From Opitutaceae bacterium (GTDB lineage: Bacteria > Verrucomicrobiota > Verrucomicrobiia > Opitutales > Opitutaceae): a stretch of 64,000 nt of DNA. Of the stretch, positions 54,267-63,749 are shown piece by piece. Under the pieces are notes generated by a model. That model was not told the origin of the DNA. It saw only the letters and a program-made list of their open reading frames with translations, and searched no databases. How positions within the stretch are numbered: position 1 is the stretch's first letter; every line of letters starts with the position of its first letter. The DNA is taken from NCBI GenBank assembly GCA_003164715.1, contig PLTZ01000010.1:1-64000 (forward strand), read 5' to 3'. A program made the position numbers and the translations under genes.

Positions 54267-56269
54267 ACCCGTCTAACGTCATTGCGTTCGTGGCCAGCCT
54301 AGGGGTGGGGTGCGGGATCCTCTATGCAAATCCTAAGCGGGCGATAAATAGGGCGTTTTTCCTGGCATCATTGGTGGTGACCTCATGGCTCCTTAGCCTC
54401 ACCTGGCTCACGGATCCAGCCACTCCCAATCCCGTGCTTTGGCTACGGATCGCCGGCGCGATTGGATCATTCATACCCTTCATGCTCTGGATCATTAAGG
54501 ACTGCGCGAAGGGAGCTGATTTTGGTTGGGCGCAACTGCGGCGCGGATGGGCTTGGCTGGTCATAGCTGTGCTGATGGTTGCACTCTGTTTCTCATCGTC
54601 GTTCATCCCCGCGGAGTCTACTCGCGAGCATCACCTTAGGGGCTACGGTTGGAGCGTCTTTGCCATCGTAAACAGCGCTGCCTACCTGCTGCTCCTGATA
54701 CAGGCCATTATCGACCTTCGATCCTGCGAAGGAATCCAAAAGATCGAGATGCAGACGCTGCTCTTCGGCGGCACGGCCGCCGGAATTGTAGCGATAGGGC
54801 TAACGACGCTCGGCCCAATCTTTGCCGTCACAACGCTATCGAGCCTGCTCCCCATGGTCATCACGGCCTTTTATGCGTTTACCGCATGGGCGATCACAAC
54901 CCAGAAGGTCTTGGATTCGCGGCACCTTTTTCGCACGGGGCTGCGAATAGGGCTATCGATTGGTGCCATTTCCGGAATCATTGTGTTTGCATTGGAAATA
55001 AAGGCAGACCTTCTGCCGAGGGCCGTCGTGGTGATACTTTGCGCCACGGTAATCACGCTGGTTTTTGACCAGTTTAACCTAAGAATAGTTAAGGCCACGC
55101 TTTTGGGGGGCGACAGGAAGGGCGACGGGGTGCGACGCACCATCCAGGCTGCGGGCAGGGACGAGTTCGACCGCGACATTCTTGTGAGAAAATTCGGCGA
55201 AATCCTGGGGGCTTGGGCACGATCCGAGAGCGCCTCATTCCTCCAGTTGACAAAGGATAACTACGCAGAAGGCGAAATGAAGCTTCCTCTCACAAGCCAG
55301 GGATGCAAGGAGTTGCTATCTGCAACTTGGGTGACACCCGAGAGCCTGCTCCGTAAGAGGGAGGCGGGGGGGCGCAGCGAGCTGGCCGCGTTCATGAAGG
55401 AGTTCAGACTGGGCGTCTTGGTGAGCGCACCGAACGACGCCGGCCGCGCACCGTTCATTTTGGCTTTAAGGGTGAGGCGAGACCGCAGCCCCTTCACCTG
55501 GTCGGAGATCAAGCTCTTGCAGGAGTGTGCGACCCTAATTGAGAACACGCTTTCCCGAATTAGCCTTACCCAGCAGGCGCGCGAATTTGAGCAGCTGCGT
55601 ACGGCTGGCCTGTTGGGGGCGAGCCTGGCCCACGAGATACGTAACCCGCTGGTAACCCTTAAGACGATCGCCCAGTCCGCAAAGGCGCGCTACAACGATC
55701 CCGAATTCCGGAGGCTCCTGATAGAGCTCGTGCCGGCAGAGATCGAGAGGATCGAGGGCCTTGTGAGCGGGCTGATGGACCTGGGACGCCCGCAGTACCC
55801 GCATTTCGAGAACATAGGCCTAAATGAGGTTGTCGAAACCAGCGTGAAACTGGTGCGGCCCAAGGCGCAGGACGAGTCCGTGGTCCTAACCTGCGAACTG
55901 GCGGCCTCACCCGACGCGATCAACGCGGACAGGGCCTCGATACGCCAGATCATCCTCAACCTGGTCATGAACGCCATACAGGCTGTGACGGAGACCGAGG
56001 GCCGTCGCGAGGTCTGGGTTCGTACGTCGTGCGTCGCCGATTCCCTTGTCTTGGAGGTTTCTGACAACGGCCCGGGGATGCCCGAGGACATGCGGGACCG
56101 GCTATTTCAGCCCTTTACGACCAGCAACAAAACCAGTGGTATCGGTCTGGGACTAGCTATCACTGCGGATCTTGTAAAACTCCACCATGGCCAAATAATA
56201 TTGGTAGAGGGCCATGGCGTAGGCACAACGTTTCGGGTAACCCTTCCATGTCAGCAACCTTCATTCTAA
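54263..56269 (+). CDS. Multi-pass membrane sensor histidine kinase, PrsK-like (cluster gene 4)
   Basis: The 668-residue protein has seven to nine hydrophobic helices at about 5-275, a GAF-like region (about 300-430), and a complete kinase core: H457 in LAHEIRNPLVTLKTI, the N box NLVMNAIQAV, DNGPGMPEDM and SGIGLGLAI. The order (multi-pass N-terminus, GAF, HisKA, HATPase) is that of PrsK of PEP-CTERM/exosortase loci, but no exosortase gene is nearby. The membrane part could sense a small lipophilic signal. The ATG overlaps the gene 3 stop (ATGA). Confidence 0.88.
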   Translation: MNPSNVIAFVASLGVGCGILYANPKRAINRAFFLASLVVTSWLLSLTWLTDPATPNPVLWLRIAGAIGSFIPFMLWIIKDCAKGADFGWAQLRRGWAWLVIAVLMVALCFSSSFIPAESTREHHLRGYGWSVFAIVNSAAYLLLLIQAIIDLRSCEGIQKIEMQTLLFGGTAAGIVAIGLTTLGPIFAVTTLSSLLPMVITAFYAFTAWAITTQKVLDSRHLFRTGLRIGLSIGAISGIIVFALEIKADLLPRAVVVILCATVITLVFDQFNLRIVKATLLGGDRKGDGVRRTIQAAGRDEFDRDILVRKFGEILGAWARSESASFLQLTKDNYAEGEMKLPLTSQGCKELLSATWVTPESLLRKREAGGRSELAAFMKEFRLGVLVSAPNDAGRAPFILALRVRRDRSPFTWSEIKLLQECATLIENTLSRISLTQQAREFEQLRTAGLLGASLAHEIRNPLVTLKTIAQSAKARYNDPEFRRLLIELVPAEIERIEGLVSGLMDLGRPQYPHFENIGLNEVVETSVKLVRPKAQDESVVLTCELAASPDAINADRASIRQIILNLVMNAIQAVTETEGRREVWVRTSCVADSLVLEVSDNGPGMPEDMRDRLFQPFTTSNKTSGIGLGLAITADLVKLHHGQIILVEGHGVGTTFRVTLPCQQPSF

Positions 56270-58161
56270 CGACCCAGGACCTGGAGCTCGCAGCCGAATG
56301 GGCCCGCCAGCTGCCGGAGCCCCCTCTTGCGATTGCCGGCGGGGACGTGCTGTCGCGAGAACTGCTCAGGCCGGGGGCGCGGGTCTGGATCCGGGATGTC
56401 CGCGACGCAGAGGGGCATTTCCCGGCTCATCCTGACACGGTGTTGATTACTGTGGGGGAACCCAGGAGCCTGCCCTTCGAGGAGGAGAAGGCCAACCGCG
56501 CAACGACTTACTGCCTCTCGTACGAGGAGAGCCGCACGCAGCTTCGGCGACTTGCCCCGCTCGCGGCGGAACTGGCGCAGAACAGGGCGGTCGTGACCGT
56601 GCTGCAGGATCGATCCAAGCGGGTGGACCAAGCGACGACCGATCCGTTTGAATCGGTGAGGCGCGGGGGGGACGACCTGGAATTTCTGGCGGCGGCCATC
56701 GACCATCTCGACGACAGGGTCCGCATCATCGATGAATTTCGCAGGGGTGTCCGCTCCCGGATTCGTTCCTCTAAGGTCGCCGTCTTCCTGCGCGAGGGTA
56801 AGCGTTACGTCGCCGAGACTGAAGGGTGGGAGTGCTCCCAAGGGCACGATCTTGTGCGCTGGCTCCAGGAGCATGCGGCCATCGTGGACCCGTCGACCCT
56901 GGACAGCGTCGAGAATGCGGCCACCGAAGCTGCGATCCGCCAAAAGCTTGGAGAATGGAATTCCCGGCTCCTCGTTCCGCTCGAGGTCCACGGCTCGCTG
57001 GAGGGATGGGTTGTGTTCGGGCCCAGGGCGGACGGAAGGTCCTATTCCGGGGCGGACAGGGACGACGCGCTAATGATGGTCAGGCTCTTCTCGCGACTCC
57101 TGGGACAGCACCGTATGCTTCAGAAGGCCATGGTCGTGCAGAGGAATGTCTCCTTGCTCCAGAAATTTGGCCCGAAGTTCTGCGTGATCGGGGCCTCGGG
57201 AAAGACGGAGGAGACGCTTCCGGTCGAGGCGCGCGAGATGGCGGCCATCGCGCTGCGCGAGGGCAAGCGTATCGAGCGCGAATACGGAACGATACGCGTT
57301 GCAGCGGGACCTATCCCGGGGGCGGGCGGGTGCTGGGTCTGGTGGGACGAGTCGGCGATGACGGCTGAGTCGACGGCACAGAAGAGGGAGGCCGAGCGCC
57401 ACCAGATCTTAAACGACCTGGGGATCATGATCTCACATGAACTCGCAAACGCCATGTTCTCGGTGAGCACCTATTTCCAGCACCTGAAGCGCCAGCGGGC
57501 CCCCGAGGACGCCGTCCATCCCCTCATTGAGCGTGTGGGCAAGGACATGGAGCGAATGAAGGCGATGCCCCATTTGCTGAGCACGCTCTACGAGATGTCG
57601 AAGCTGCCCACGAGCCCGGTGGACATGAAGCGGGTGGTGCAGTACGTGGCTAAGGAGTCGGGGGGCACTGCCAACACGCCCGAGAACGGACCCGTCATCT
57701 GGGGGCACGAGAAGAACCTGCAGGATGCTCTCCTTTGGCTCTGCCGCGAGATTCTTGAGACAAAGGACACGATGGAACCGGTCACGCGGGAGGCCAAGAT
57801 CGCCATCTCGCTGCAGCAGAGGCGCCGGGGCGACGAATCGATATGCCTGGTGACTATTTCCTATCCTGGGCTTAGGATGGACCAAATCAAGGTGGGGGAG
57901 GCTACGACGACGGAGGAATACCCCACGGTTCCGGTCTATCTCGCACGCGAGGTGATCCGCTTCCACTTTGGCACGATTCACGTGGGGCAGGGGCTCGATG
58001 GTCCGGAGCTGATGATTGCGCTTAAATCCAGGCGCGTGAATGCGATTGCCGAGGTCAACACCCCCGCAAAGAAGCTGGGCGAATCGGACTTGGCCTCCCC
58101 ATTTGGGCCCGTGGGCGGCGTATCGCCGGCCGGCCCAGAGGAATTCCCGGCGTCGGCATGA
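56248..58161 (+). CDS. Kinase-like protein with no recognisable ATPase motifs (cluster gene 5)
   Basis: The 637-residue protein has an N-terminal receiver-like fold without a clear phospho-acceptor (about 1-120), a GAF-like domain (about 150-285), and a HisKA-like helix with H397 in MISHELANAMFSVSTYF. The C-terminal part (about 470-610) sits where the HATPase should be, but I find no N box, no DxGxG and no GxGLG. It may be a phosphotransfer or scaffold partner of genes 1 and 4, not an active kinase. It overlaps gene 4 by 22 bases and gene 6 by ATGA. Confidence 0.72.
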   Translation: MSATFILTTQDLELAAEWARQLPEPPLAIAGGDVLSRELLRPGARVWIRDVRDAEGHFPAHPDTVLITVGEPRSLPFEEEKANRATTYCLSYEESRTQLRRLAPLAAELAQNRAVVTVLQDRSKRVDQATTDPFESVRRGGDDLEFLAAAIDHLDDRVRIIDEFRRGVRSRIRSSKVAVFLREGKRYVAETEGWECSQGHDLVRWLQEHAAIVDPSTLDSVENAATEAAIRQKLGEWNSRLLVPLEVHGSLEGWVVFGPRADGRSYSGADRDDALMMVRLFSRLLGQHRMLQKAMVVQRNVSLLQKFGPKFCVIGASGKTEETLPVEAREMAAIALREGKRIEREYGTIRVAAGPIPGAGGCWVWWDESAMTAESTAQKREAERHQILNDLGIMISHELANAMFSVSTYFQHLKRQRAPEDAVHPLIERVGKDMERMKAMPHLLSTLYEMSKLPTSPVDMKRVVQYVAKESGGTANTPENGPVIWGHEKNLQDALLWLCREILETKDTMEPVTREAKIAISLQQRRRGDESICLVTISYPGLRMDQIKVGEATTTEEYPTVPVYLAREVIRFHFGTIHVGQGLDGPELMIALKSRRVNAIAEVNTPAKKLGESDLASPFGPVGGVSPAGPEEFPASA

Positions 58162-59039
58162 GCGGCGAGTCTGACGGTTGGAACGAGTCCGTTTGCAAAT
58201 GGGCGCAGTCCAGACCGGACATCCGCGCCCTGATACAGATTGGGTCGAGGGTGCAGGCCGGGGCGCGGGTCGACGCATGGTCTGACTACGACTACCACCT
58301 TGTCACGTCGAGACCGGCGCTCTACCGGGATGGCTCCTTCACCCGCGAAATCGGCAAATGCTGGGTCTCGGGAACGCAGATTGCCTTCGGAAACGCCGTG
58401 AAGGTGACCGCGATCTATGAAGGGGCCCTAGAGGCAGACTTTGTCGTCCTTAGCAGCATGGACATGCGGATCGTGTTGGCTGCGATGAGGTGGCCCTCCA
58501 CGGCCCGGTTCTGGCCCAGAGTGCTCCGGGCCGGGGTCGAGAGCTTCAGCATCGTAGCGGCGCCGGGCTGGCGGGTGATCAAGGGCGGGCAAAAGTGGGA
58601 GCGCCGGTATTCGCGGGTGCGACCGCAGCGGTCGGTGCTCACGCAGGCGCAGCACGGAGAGCTCTGCGGCGAATTCTGGACGCAGCTGGTATGGGCGGCA
58701 AAAAAGGCTCAGCGTGGGGAACTCCGGGCGAGCCAGCGCGCGCTGCATGTCCACCTGGTTGAAAACACCCTGAGGATGCTCCAGGAGCAGGCGCTCCTTG
58801 AGGGACGAAAGGCCCACCCGCTCGGACGCCGGGCCGAGGGCTGGCTGACGGCCGAGCAGCTGGCTGGAACCGAGATCGAATCGGTCCCGAGCGCCCCAGA
58901 CCTGCTAGCCGCGCTCGATAGGATCGCGGGGACTTTCGCCTCCTCCTCAGCCGCGGTGGCTGCCATCCGCGGATGGAAAGCTCCGAGGCCAGACGAGGTG
59001 CTCGCCTGGCTCAGCTCGATTGGAAAAGCTCGGCAATGA
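58158..59039 (+). CDS. Nucleotidyltransferase similar to aminoglycoside 6-adenylyltransferase (cluster gene 6)
   Basis: The 293-residue protein has the pol-beta-type nucleotidyltransferase signature near its start: IQIGSRV (G29, S30) followed by WSDYDYHLV (D43, D45), then a region resembling the streptomycin-type ANT(6)/PF04439 family with RPSTARFWPRVL-like and WRVIKGG segments and a helical C-terminus. It would add a nucleotide to a small molecule or a protein. Linkage to a kinase operon argues against it being a simple resistance gene. The end overlaps the convergent ABC ATPase gene by 29 bases. Confidence 0.72.
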   Translation: MSGESDGWNESVCKWAQSRPDIRALIQIGSRVQAGARVDAWSDYDYHLVTSRPALYRDGSFTREIGKCWVSGTQIAFGNAVKVTAIYEGALEADFVVLSSMDMRIVLAAMRWPSTARFWPRVLRAGVESFSIVAAPGWRVIKGGQKWERRYSRVRPQRSVLTQAQHGELCGEFWTQLVWAAKKAQRGELRASQRALHVHLVENTLRMLQEQALLEGRKAHPLGRRAEGWLTAEQLAGTEIESVPSAPDLLAALDRIAGTFASSSAAVAAIRGWKAPRPDEVLAWLSSIGKARQ

Positions 59040-59994
59040 TGTCCTCCAGCGGGACATCCTCGATCGTGATGTCCGCGACAGGTCCGGTCGCGAGCACCTC
59101 CTGGGCGACGGCGACGATATCCTCGCTCGCCACACGCAGCGTGAAGGTCCCGTCATCCTCGCGCCTTGTCTCGCCAAACCCGGAGCGCCATGACTCCGGG
59201 AAGGCCGTGTCCTTGGGGATAAAGCGCACGATCTTCTTCTTGCTCCCGGAACCCGACTCCAGCCGGTCGAGCGCCCCGTCATAGATCTTCCTGCCCTTGT
59301 GGATGACGATCACGCGCTCGCAGAGCTCCTTGATGTCGGCCATGTAGTGGCTCGTGAGGATGATGGTCACCTTGTACCTGCGGTTGTAGTCGCGCAGGAA
59401 GAGGCGGACCGCCCTCTGGGACACGATGTCGAGGCCGATCGTGGGCTCGTCCAGGAACAGGACCCTCGGGCGGTGGATCAGCGCCGCGATCAGCTCCATC
59501 TTCATTCGCTCGCCGAGCGACAGCTCGCGGACCATGACGTTGAGCTTGTCGCGGATCCCGAGGAGCTCGACCAGCTCATCGAGGGTCTTCCGGTAGTCCT
59601 CGTCCCTGAGGCCATAGATGGCCTTCAGGAGCGTGAACGACTCGATGGCGGGCAGGTCCCACCAGAGCTGGTTCTTCTGCCCGAGGACGAGGGCGAAGAT
59701 CCTGCGGTACGCGTTCTCCCTGCGCGTGGGGTCGAAGCCCGCGACCCGCGCGGTTCCCGACGTCGGGAAGATGAGGCCAGAGAGCATCTTGAGCGTGGTC
59801 GTCTTGCCGGCCCCGTTCGGTCCCAGGAAGCCCACGAACTCGCCCTCGGCGATCGAGAAGGTCACGTCCTTTGCCGCGGCGGTTTCGTCGTACTGCCGGC
59901 TGAAGAGCCCCTTCACGCCGCCCCAGAACCCCGGCTGCTTCTTGTAGGTTCGGAAGATCCTGGTGAGGTTCTGGACTTCGATCACGTTACCCAT
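59011..59994 (-). CDS. ABC transporter ATP-binding protein (DrrA-like)
   Basis: The 327-residue protein has GPNGAGKTT (Walker A), the Q-loop near [14 protein letters not shown], signature [11 protein letters not shown], Walker [13 protein letters not shown], and H-loop LTSHY. The long insert before Walker A ([16 protein letters not shown]) and the [10 protein letters not shown] region match the group of ATPases (COG4586-type) that serve ABC-2 exporters. Its permease genes are not adjacent on either side. It is convergent with cluster gene 6 and lies 21 bases downstream of surE on the same strand. Confidence 0.9.
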   Translation of the reverse strand: MGNVIEVQNLTRIFRTYKKQPGFWGGVKGLFSRQYDETAAAKDVTFSIAEGEFVGFLGPNGAGKTTTLKMLSGLIFPTSGTARVAGFDPTRRENAYRRIFALVLGQKNQLWWDLPAIESFTLLKAIYGLRDEDYRKTLDELVELLGIRDKLNVMVRELSLGERMKMELIAALIHRPRVLFLDEPTIGLDIVSQRAVRLFLRDYNRRYKVTIILTSHYMADIKELCERVIVIHKGRKIYDGALDRLESGSGSKKKIVRFIPKDTAFPESWRSGFGETRREDDGTFTLRVASEDIVAVAQEVLATGPVADITIEDVPLEDIIAELFQSS

Positions 59995-60015
59995 GACGAA
60001 AGCACAAAACCGCGT

Positions 60016-60792
60016 TCAGATCGAACCCAGCTTCGAGAAATCAAGCACCGTATGGCTGATGAATCCCGCCTCGAGCGCCGCGCGGTCGGTGAGCGGCGCC
60101 TCGGGCGAGGTGTCCCTGCCGATCTTGAACACGAAGCTGTGGGTGCCGTCCGCGGCCTGGGGGCTGAAGAGGCCGGGAAACATCACCCGGGCGGGCACGG
60201 TGCGGCGCACCTCGGACTCCGCGGTGCACGGGAACGGGAAGTTCAGGTTGTGGACGATGAAGCTCAAGGGCGGGGTGCGGGCGGCCAGGGCCGCGGCGAT
60301 CCGGGCGCCGTGCTTTGCCGAGGCCCTGAGGAGGGCGAGCAGCTCCGGCGTGGGGCGGCCCCCGCCGGCCTTGAGCTCGTCGTACATCGCCACCGAAAGA
60401 CTCTGCGAGAGGGCCACGGCGGGAAGCCCGTGGAGCGCGCCCTCGCTCGCCCCGGCGACCGTCCCGCTGCCCAGGATGAAGCCGAGCCCGGCGTTCAGGC
60501 CGATGTTGATGCCGCTTAAGACCGCCTCCGGCTTCATGGGAAGCAGGTGGTCGAGCGCGATGTTGACGCTGTCGCTCGGCGTGCCGTCCACGACCCACGT
60601 CGGGCAGCCGAGGCCCCAGTCGGCCTTCGTGGAATGCACCGGGCGGTGGCGGGATTTTGAGGCCCCGGTCCAGCTCTGCTCGACCTTCGGGGCCGCGACG
60701 AAGACCTCGTGGCCCGCGGCGACAAGCTCGCGGGCCAGTTCGTGGAGAAAGACGGACTCGATTCCGTCGTCGTTCGTTACTAGCAGCCTCAC
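60016..60792 (-). CDS. surE: 5'/3'-nucleotidase SurE
   Basis: The 258-residue protein begins [12 protein letters not shown] with the metal-binding DD pair, followed by [25 protein letters not shown] and [10 protein letters not shown], all SurE motifs. It removes phosphate from nucleoside monophosphates and is linked to stationary-phase survival. The start is GTG at 60790-60792, three bases after the pnp stop. Confidence 0.93.
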   Translation of the reverse strand: MRLLVTNDDGIESVFLHELARELVAAGHEVFVAAPKVEQSWTGASKSRHRPVHSTKADWGLGCPTWVVDGTPSDSVNIALDHLLPMKPEAVLSGINIGLNAGLGFILGSGTVAGASEGALHGLPAVALSQSLSVAMYDELKAGGGRPTPELLALLRASAKHGARIAAALAARTPPLSFIVHNLNFPFPCTAESEVRRTVPARVMFPGLFSPQAADGTHSFVFKIGRDTSPEAPLTDRAALEAGFISHTVLDFSKLGSI

Positions 60793-60795
60793 CCG

Positions 60796-63003
60796 TCAGG
60801 ATTGGGCGGGCTCCGATGCGGGGGTGCCTTCGCCCTGCTTCTGGGCCTCCATCTCCTTCATGGCGGCCTTGCGGGACAGGCGGACCTTGCCGGAGCGCTC
60901 GTCGACGCCGATGCACTTGACCCAGATCATCTCGCCCATCTTCACGACGTCCTCGGTGCGGCGCACACGGAAGTCGGCGAGCTCCGAGATGTGCACAAGC
61001 CCCTCCTTGCCGGGGGTGCACTCGACAAAGCAGCCGAAGTCCTTGATGCCGGTGACGCGTCCGTTGTAGAGCTTGCCGATCTCGATCGGGGCGCCGCCGC
61101 CCCCTCCGCCGGGGCCGCCGGCCCCGCCGCAGAGGCCGTCGATCTCCTGGATCGCGCGGGCCATGGCCTCGCTGTTGTTGGAATAGATGAAGACCTTGCC
61201 CGAGTCGTCCTCGGCGATGTCGATCTGGGCGCCGGTCGTCTCGGTGATGCGGCGGATGGTCTTGCCGCCCGGCCCGATGAGGAGCCCGATCTTCTCGGGG
61301 TCGATCTGGATCGTCTGGATGCGCGGGGCGTACTTGCTCAAGTCCGCGCGCGGGGCGGGCATGACGGCCAGCATCTTTCGCAGGATCTCGATCCGGGCCT
61401 CGCGCGCCTGGTGGATCGCGACCTTCGCGATCTCGATCGGCAGGCCGTTGATCTTGAGGTCGAGCTGGAAGCCCGTGATCCCCTTGGTCGTCCCCGCGAG
61501 CTTGAAGTCCATGTCGCCGAAGTGGTCCTCCTCGCCCATGATGTCGGTGATCGTGACCCACTTCGCGATGGAGCCGTCCGGCGCGTTGTCGGTCATCAGG
61601 CCGCAGGAGATCCCCGCGACCGGGGCGATGATCGGGACGCCGGCGTCCATGAGGGAGAGGCACCCGCCGCAGATGGAAGCCATCGAGGTCGAGCCGTTGG
61701 AGGCCATGATCTCGGACACCACGCGTATCGAGTAGGGGAATGCGTCTTCCGGGGGGAGGACCGGCACGAGCGAGCGCTCGGCGAGCGCGCCATGGCCGAC
61801 CTCGCGGCGGCCCGGGGCGCCGAAGCGGCCCGTCTCCCCGACCGAGAACGGCGGGAAGTTGTAGTGGAGCATGAAGCTCTTGGAGGTGGCCCCGCCGGTG
61901 AGGCCGTCCATGTCCTGGGCCTCCTTAGTTGGCCCGAGGGTCGTGATGACGAGGGCCTGGGTGTCGCCGCGCTCAAAGAGCGCGCTGCCGTGGACCATGG
62001 GGAGGACGCCCACCTCGCAGCTGATCTGCCGGAGGGTCTTCGCGTCGCGTCCGTCGGCGCGGACGCCGCGCTCGAGCACCGTCTTGCGGTACGCCTTGTA
62101 CTGAAGGTCCTCGAAGACGACGTTCAAGTCCACGTCCGTGAACTTGCCCTCGCCGAGCTCGGCGACGAGCGCGGCCTTGGTCGCGTCCTTGATCGCCTTC
62201 ATGTTGGCGGTGCGGACGGCCTTCTCCTTGCCGAAGATGGCGTCCGGAATCTTCGGGCCCGCCACGCGCTCGATGATCGCGCGCGCCTCGGCCGTGGCGC
62301 CGACTAGCGGGAACGCGGCCTTGGGCTTGCCCGCGACGGCCACCAGGTCCCGGATGGCCTTGATGATGGGCTGGATCGCCTGGTGCGCGAATTCGAGGGC
62401 CTCGATGAAGCGGTCCTCGGGCAATTGGTCCGCGCTGCCCTCGATCATCAGCATGTCCTTCTCGTTGCCCACGTAGATCAGGTCGAGGGACGACGAGAAC
62501 ATCTGCTCGATCGTGGGGTTGGCGACGAACTGGCCGTCGATCAGGCCGATGCGCGACGCGGCGATCGGGCCGTTCCACGGGATGTCGGAGATCGCCAGCG
62601 CGGCGCTGGCGCCGTTCACCATCGCGATGTCGGACTCGTTCTTCTGGTCGGCCGAGAGCAGGATGCCGATCACCTGGACCTCGTTGAGAAAGCCCTCGGG
62701 GAAGAGCGGACGGCAGGGGCGGTCGCATAGGCGCGACGTCAGGATCTCCTTCTCGGTCGGGCGGCCCTCGCGCTTGAAATAACCGCCGGGGAAGCGACCC
62801 GCGGCGTGGTACTTCTCACGGTAGTCGACGGTGAGCGGGAACCAGTCCTGCCCGGGCTTGGTGGTCGACGCCACGGTCGCGGCGACGAAGACGTTGGTTT
62901 CGCCGACGGTGACGTTGACGGCTCCGTTGGCCAGCTTGCCGATTGAGCCGGTGGAGAACTTGATCCCGTATTCCGGGACGGTGATGATGTGTTTCTGATT
63001 CAT
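60796..63003 (-). CDS. pnp: Polyribonucleotide nucleotidyltransferase (PNPase)
   Basis: The 735-residue protein has two RNase PH-like domains (about 1-230 and 325-560) around an alpha-helical linker, then a KH domain (about 570-630, [14 protein letters not shown]) and an S1 domain (about 640-715, [29 protein letters not shown]). The phosphorolytic second core has [11 protein letters not shown]. It degrades RNA from the 3' end with phosphate. A Gly-rich stretch sits between KH and S1. The leader holds a long hairpin that could serve autoregulation. rpsO lies upstream. Confidence 0.97.
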   Translation of the reverse strand: MNQKHIITVPEYGIKFSTGSIGKLANGAVNVTVGETNVFVAATVASTTKPGQDWFPLTVDYREKYHAAGRFPGGYFKREGRPTEKEILTSRLCDRPCRPLFPEGFLNEVQVIGILLSADQKNESDIAMVNGASAALAISDIPWNGPIAASRIGLIDGQFVANPTIEQMFSSSLDLIYVGNEKDMLMIEGSADQLPEDRFIEALEFAHQAIQPIIKAIRDLVAVAGKPKAAFPLVGATAEARAIIERVAGPKIPDAIFGKEKAVRTANMKAIKDATKAALVAELGEGKFTDVDLNVVFEDLQYKAYRKTVLERGVRADGRDAKTLRQISCEVGVLPMVHGSALFERGDTQALVITTLGPTKEAQDMDGLTGGATSKSFMLHYNFPPFSVGETGRFGAPGRREVGHGALAERSLVPVLPPEDAFPYSIRVVSEIMASNGSTSMASICGGCLSLMDAGVPIIAPVAGISCGLMTDNAPDGSIAKWVTITDIMGEEDHFGDMDFKLAGTTKGITGFQLDLKINGLPIEIAKVAIHQAREARIEILRKMLAVMPAPRADLSKYAPRIQTIQIDPEKIGLLIGPGGKTIRRITETTGAQIDIAEDDSGKVFIYSNNSEAMARAIQEIDGLCGGAGGPGGGGGGAPIEIGKLYNGRVTGIKDFGCFVECTPGKEGLVHISELADFRVRRTEDVVKMGEMIWVKCIGVDERSGKVRLSRKAAMKEMEAQKQGEGTPASEPAQS

Positions 63004-63134
63004 GTCTTGGGTTTCTTTTTCTTAAGGGTCCTGTCCCGGTGCATGGAGTGCGGAGCGGGACGTTGGGGGAGGGGAAGGCCGCACGGCGCGCGGGCCGTTC
63101 GGGCTTTCGTCGGTCTCGCTACAAGACCCGAGAG

Positions 63135-63188
63135 ATTTCCGTTTGGCGCCCCTGCTGCCTGGGGCCTGCCAAGGCGGCAAACGGAAAT
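63135..63188 (-). promoter_or_regulatory. Hairpin in the pnp leader
   Basis: ATTTCCGTTTG at 63135-63145 pairs perfectly with CAAACGGAAAT at 63178-63188 (11 bp), and inside it GCCCC (63148-63152) can pair with GGGGC (63161-63165). The stem sits 131 bases upstream of the pnp start, downstream of the rpsO terminator. In E. coli the pnp leader forms a long stem cut by RNase III for autoregulation; a similar role here is inference. Confidence 0.4.
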
Positions 63189-63219
63189 GTCCCGGTATTG
63201 TTTCGAGTGCCTTAACGAC

Positions 63220-63250
63220 AACAGGCGACCCGCGGATCGGGTCGCCTGTT
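63220..63250 (-). terminator. Perfect 12-bp inverted repeat after rpsO
   Basis: AACAGGCGACCC (63220-63231) and GGGTCGCCTGTT (63239-63250) form a perfect 12-bp stem with a seven-base loop, beginning 11 bases past the rpsO stop. On the minus strand it is followed by TTGTCGTTAAGG, not a run of T, so termination may be partial and pnp could be reached by read-through, as in other bacteria. Confidence 0.6.
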
Positions 63251-63261
63251 AGGCGAAAGCG

Positions 63262-63525
63262 TTATTTGCGCAGATTCAGCTTCTGCAGCAGCTCATTGTA
63301 TTTGGGCAGGTTGTGTTGCTTCAGGTAGTCGAGCAGCTTGCGGCGGCGGCTCGCCATTTGCAGCAGCCCGCGGCGGGAGTGGAAGTCCTTCCTGTGTGTC
63401 CGCAGGTGCTCGGTCAGGTGGTTGATGCGCGCGGTAAGGAGGGCGATTTGCACCTCGCTCGAACCGGTGTCCTTGTCGTGTATCTTATACTCTGCGATGA
63501 TCTCTGGCTTGGCAGCTGTAGGCAT
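63262..63525 (-). CDS. rpsO: 30S ribosomal protein S15
   Basis: The 87-residue protein, from the ATG at 63523-63525, has the S15 pattern: [42 protein letters not shown] and the C-terminal [13 protein letters not shown]. It binds 16S rRNA early in small-subunit assembly. Length matches the family (88-89). A longer reading to 63591 is not supported. rpsO and pnp are neighbours, as in many bacteria. Confidence 0.96.
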   Translation of the reverse strand: MPTAAKPEIIAEYKIHDKDTGSSEVQIALLTARINHLTEHLRTHRKDFHSRRGLLQMASRRRKLLDYLKQHNLPKYNELLQKLNLRK

Positions 63526-63749
63526 TGTTATGTAGTTGAGTTGCATGACTATAGAGAGCCCTTTCAGGCCCCGTGCCGCCCGCACCGCCAAGGGGAGCCC
63601 TCGGCTTAGCCGGCGTCACCGTTCCAGCCCGGCGGAATACCGGGCCAGTCATGGCAGGCCCCCCAACTGTCGGGAACCCACTGACGCAAGGGGATAACTT
63701 CAAAAACCGGCGCCGAAGGCGCAAGGCCAAAATTCGGGGCGCGCCCCCT

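Noticed and set aside
63000-63221. Small minus-strand frame between rpsO and pnp
   Set aside because: It lies across the two hairpins, has no family similarity and no start signal.
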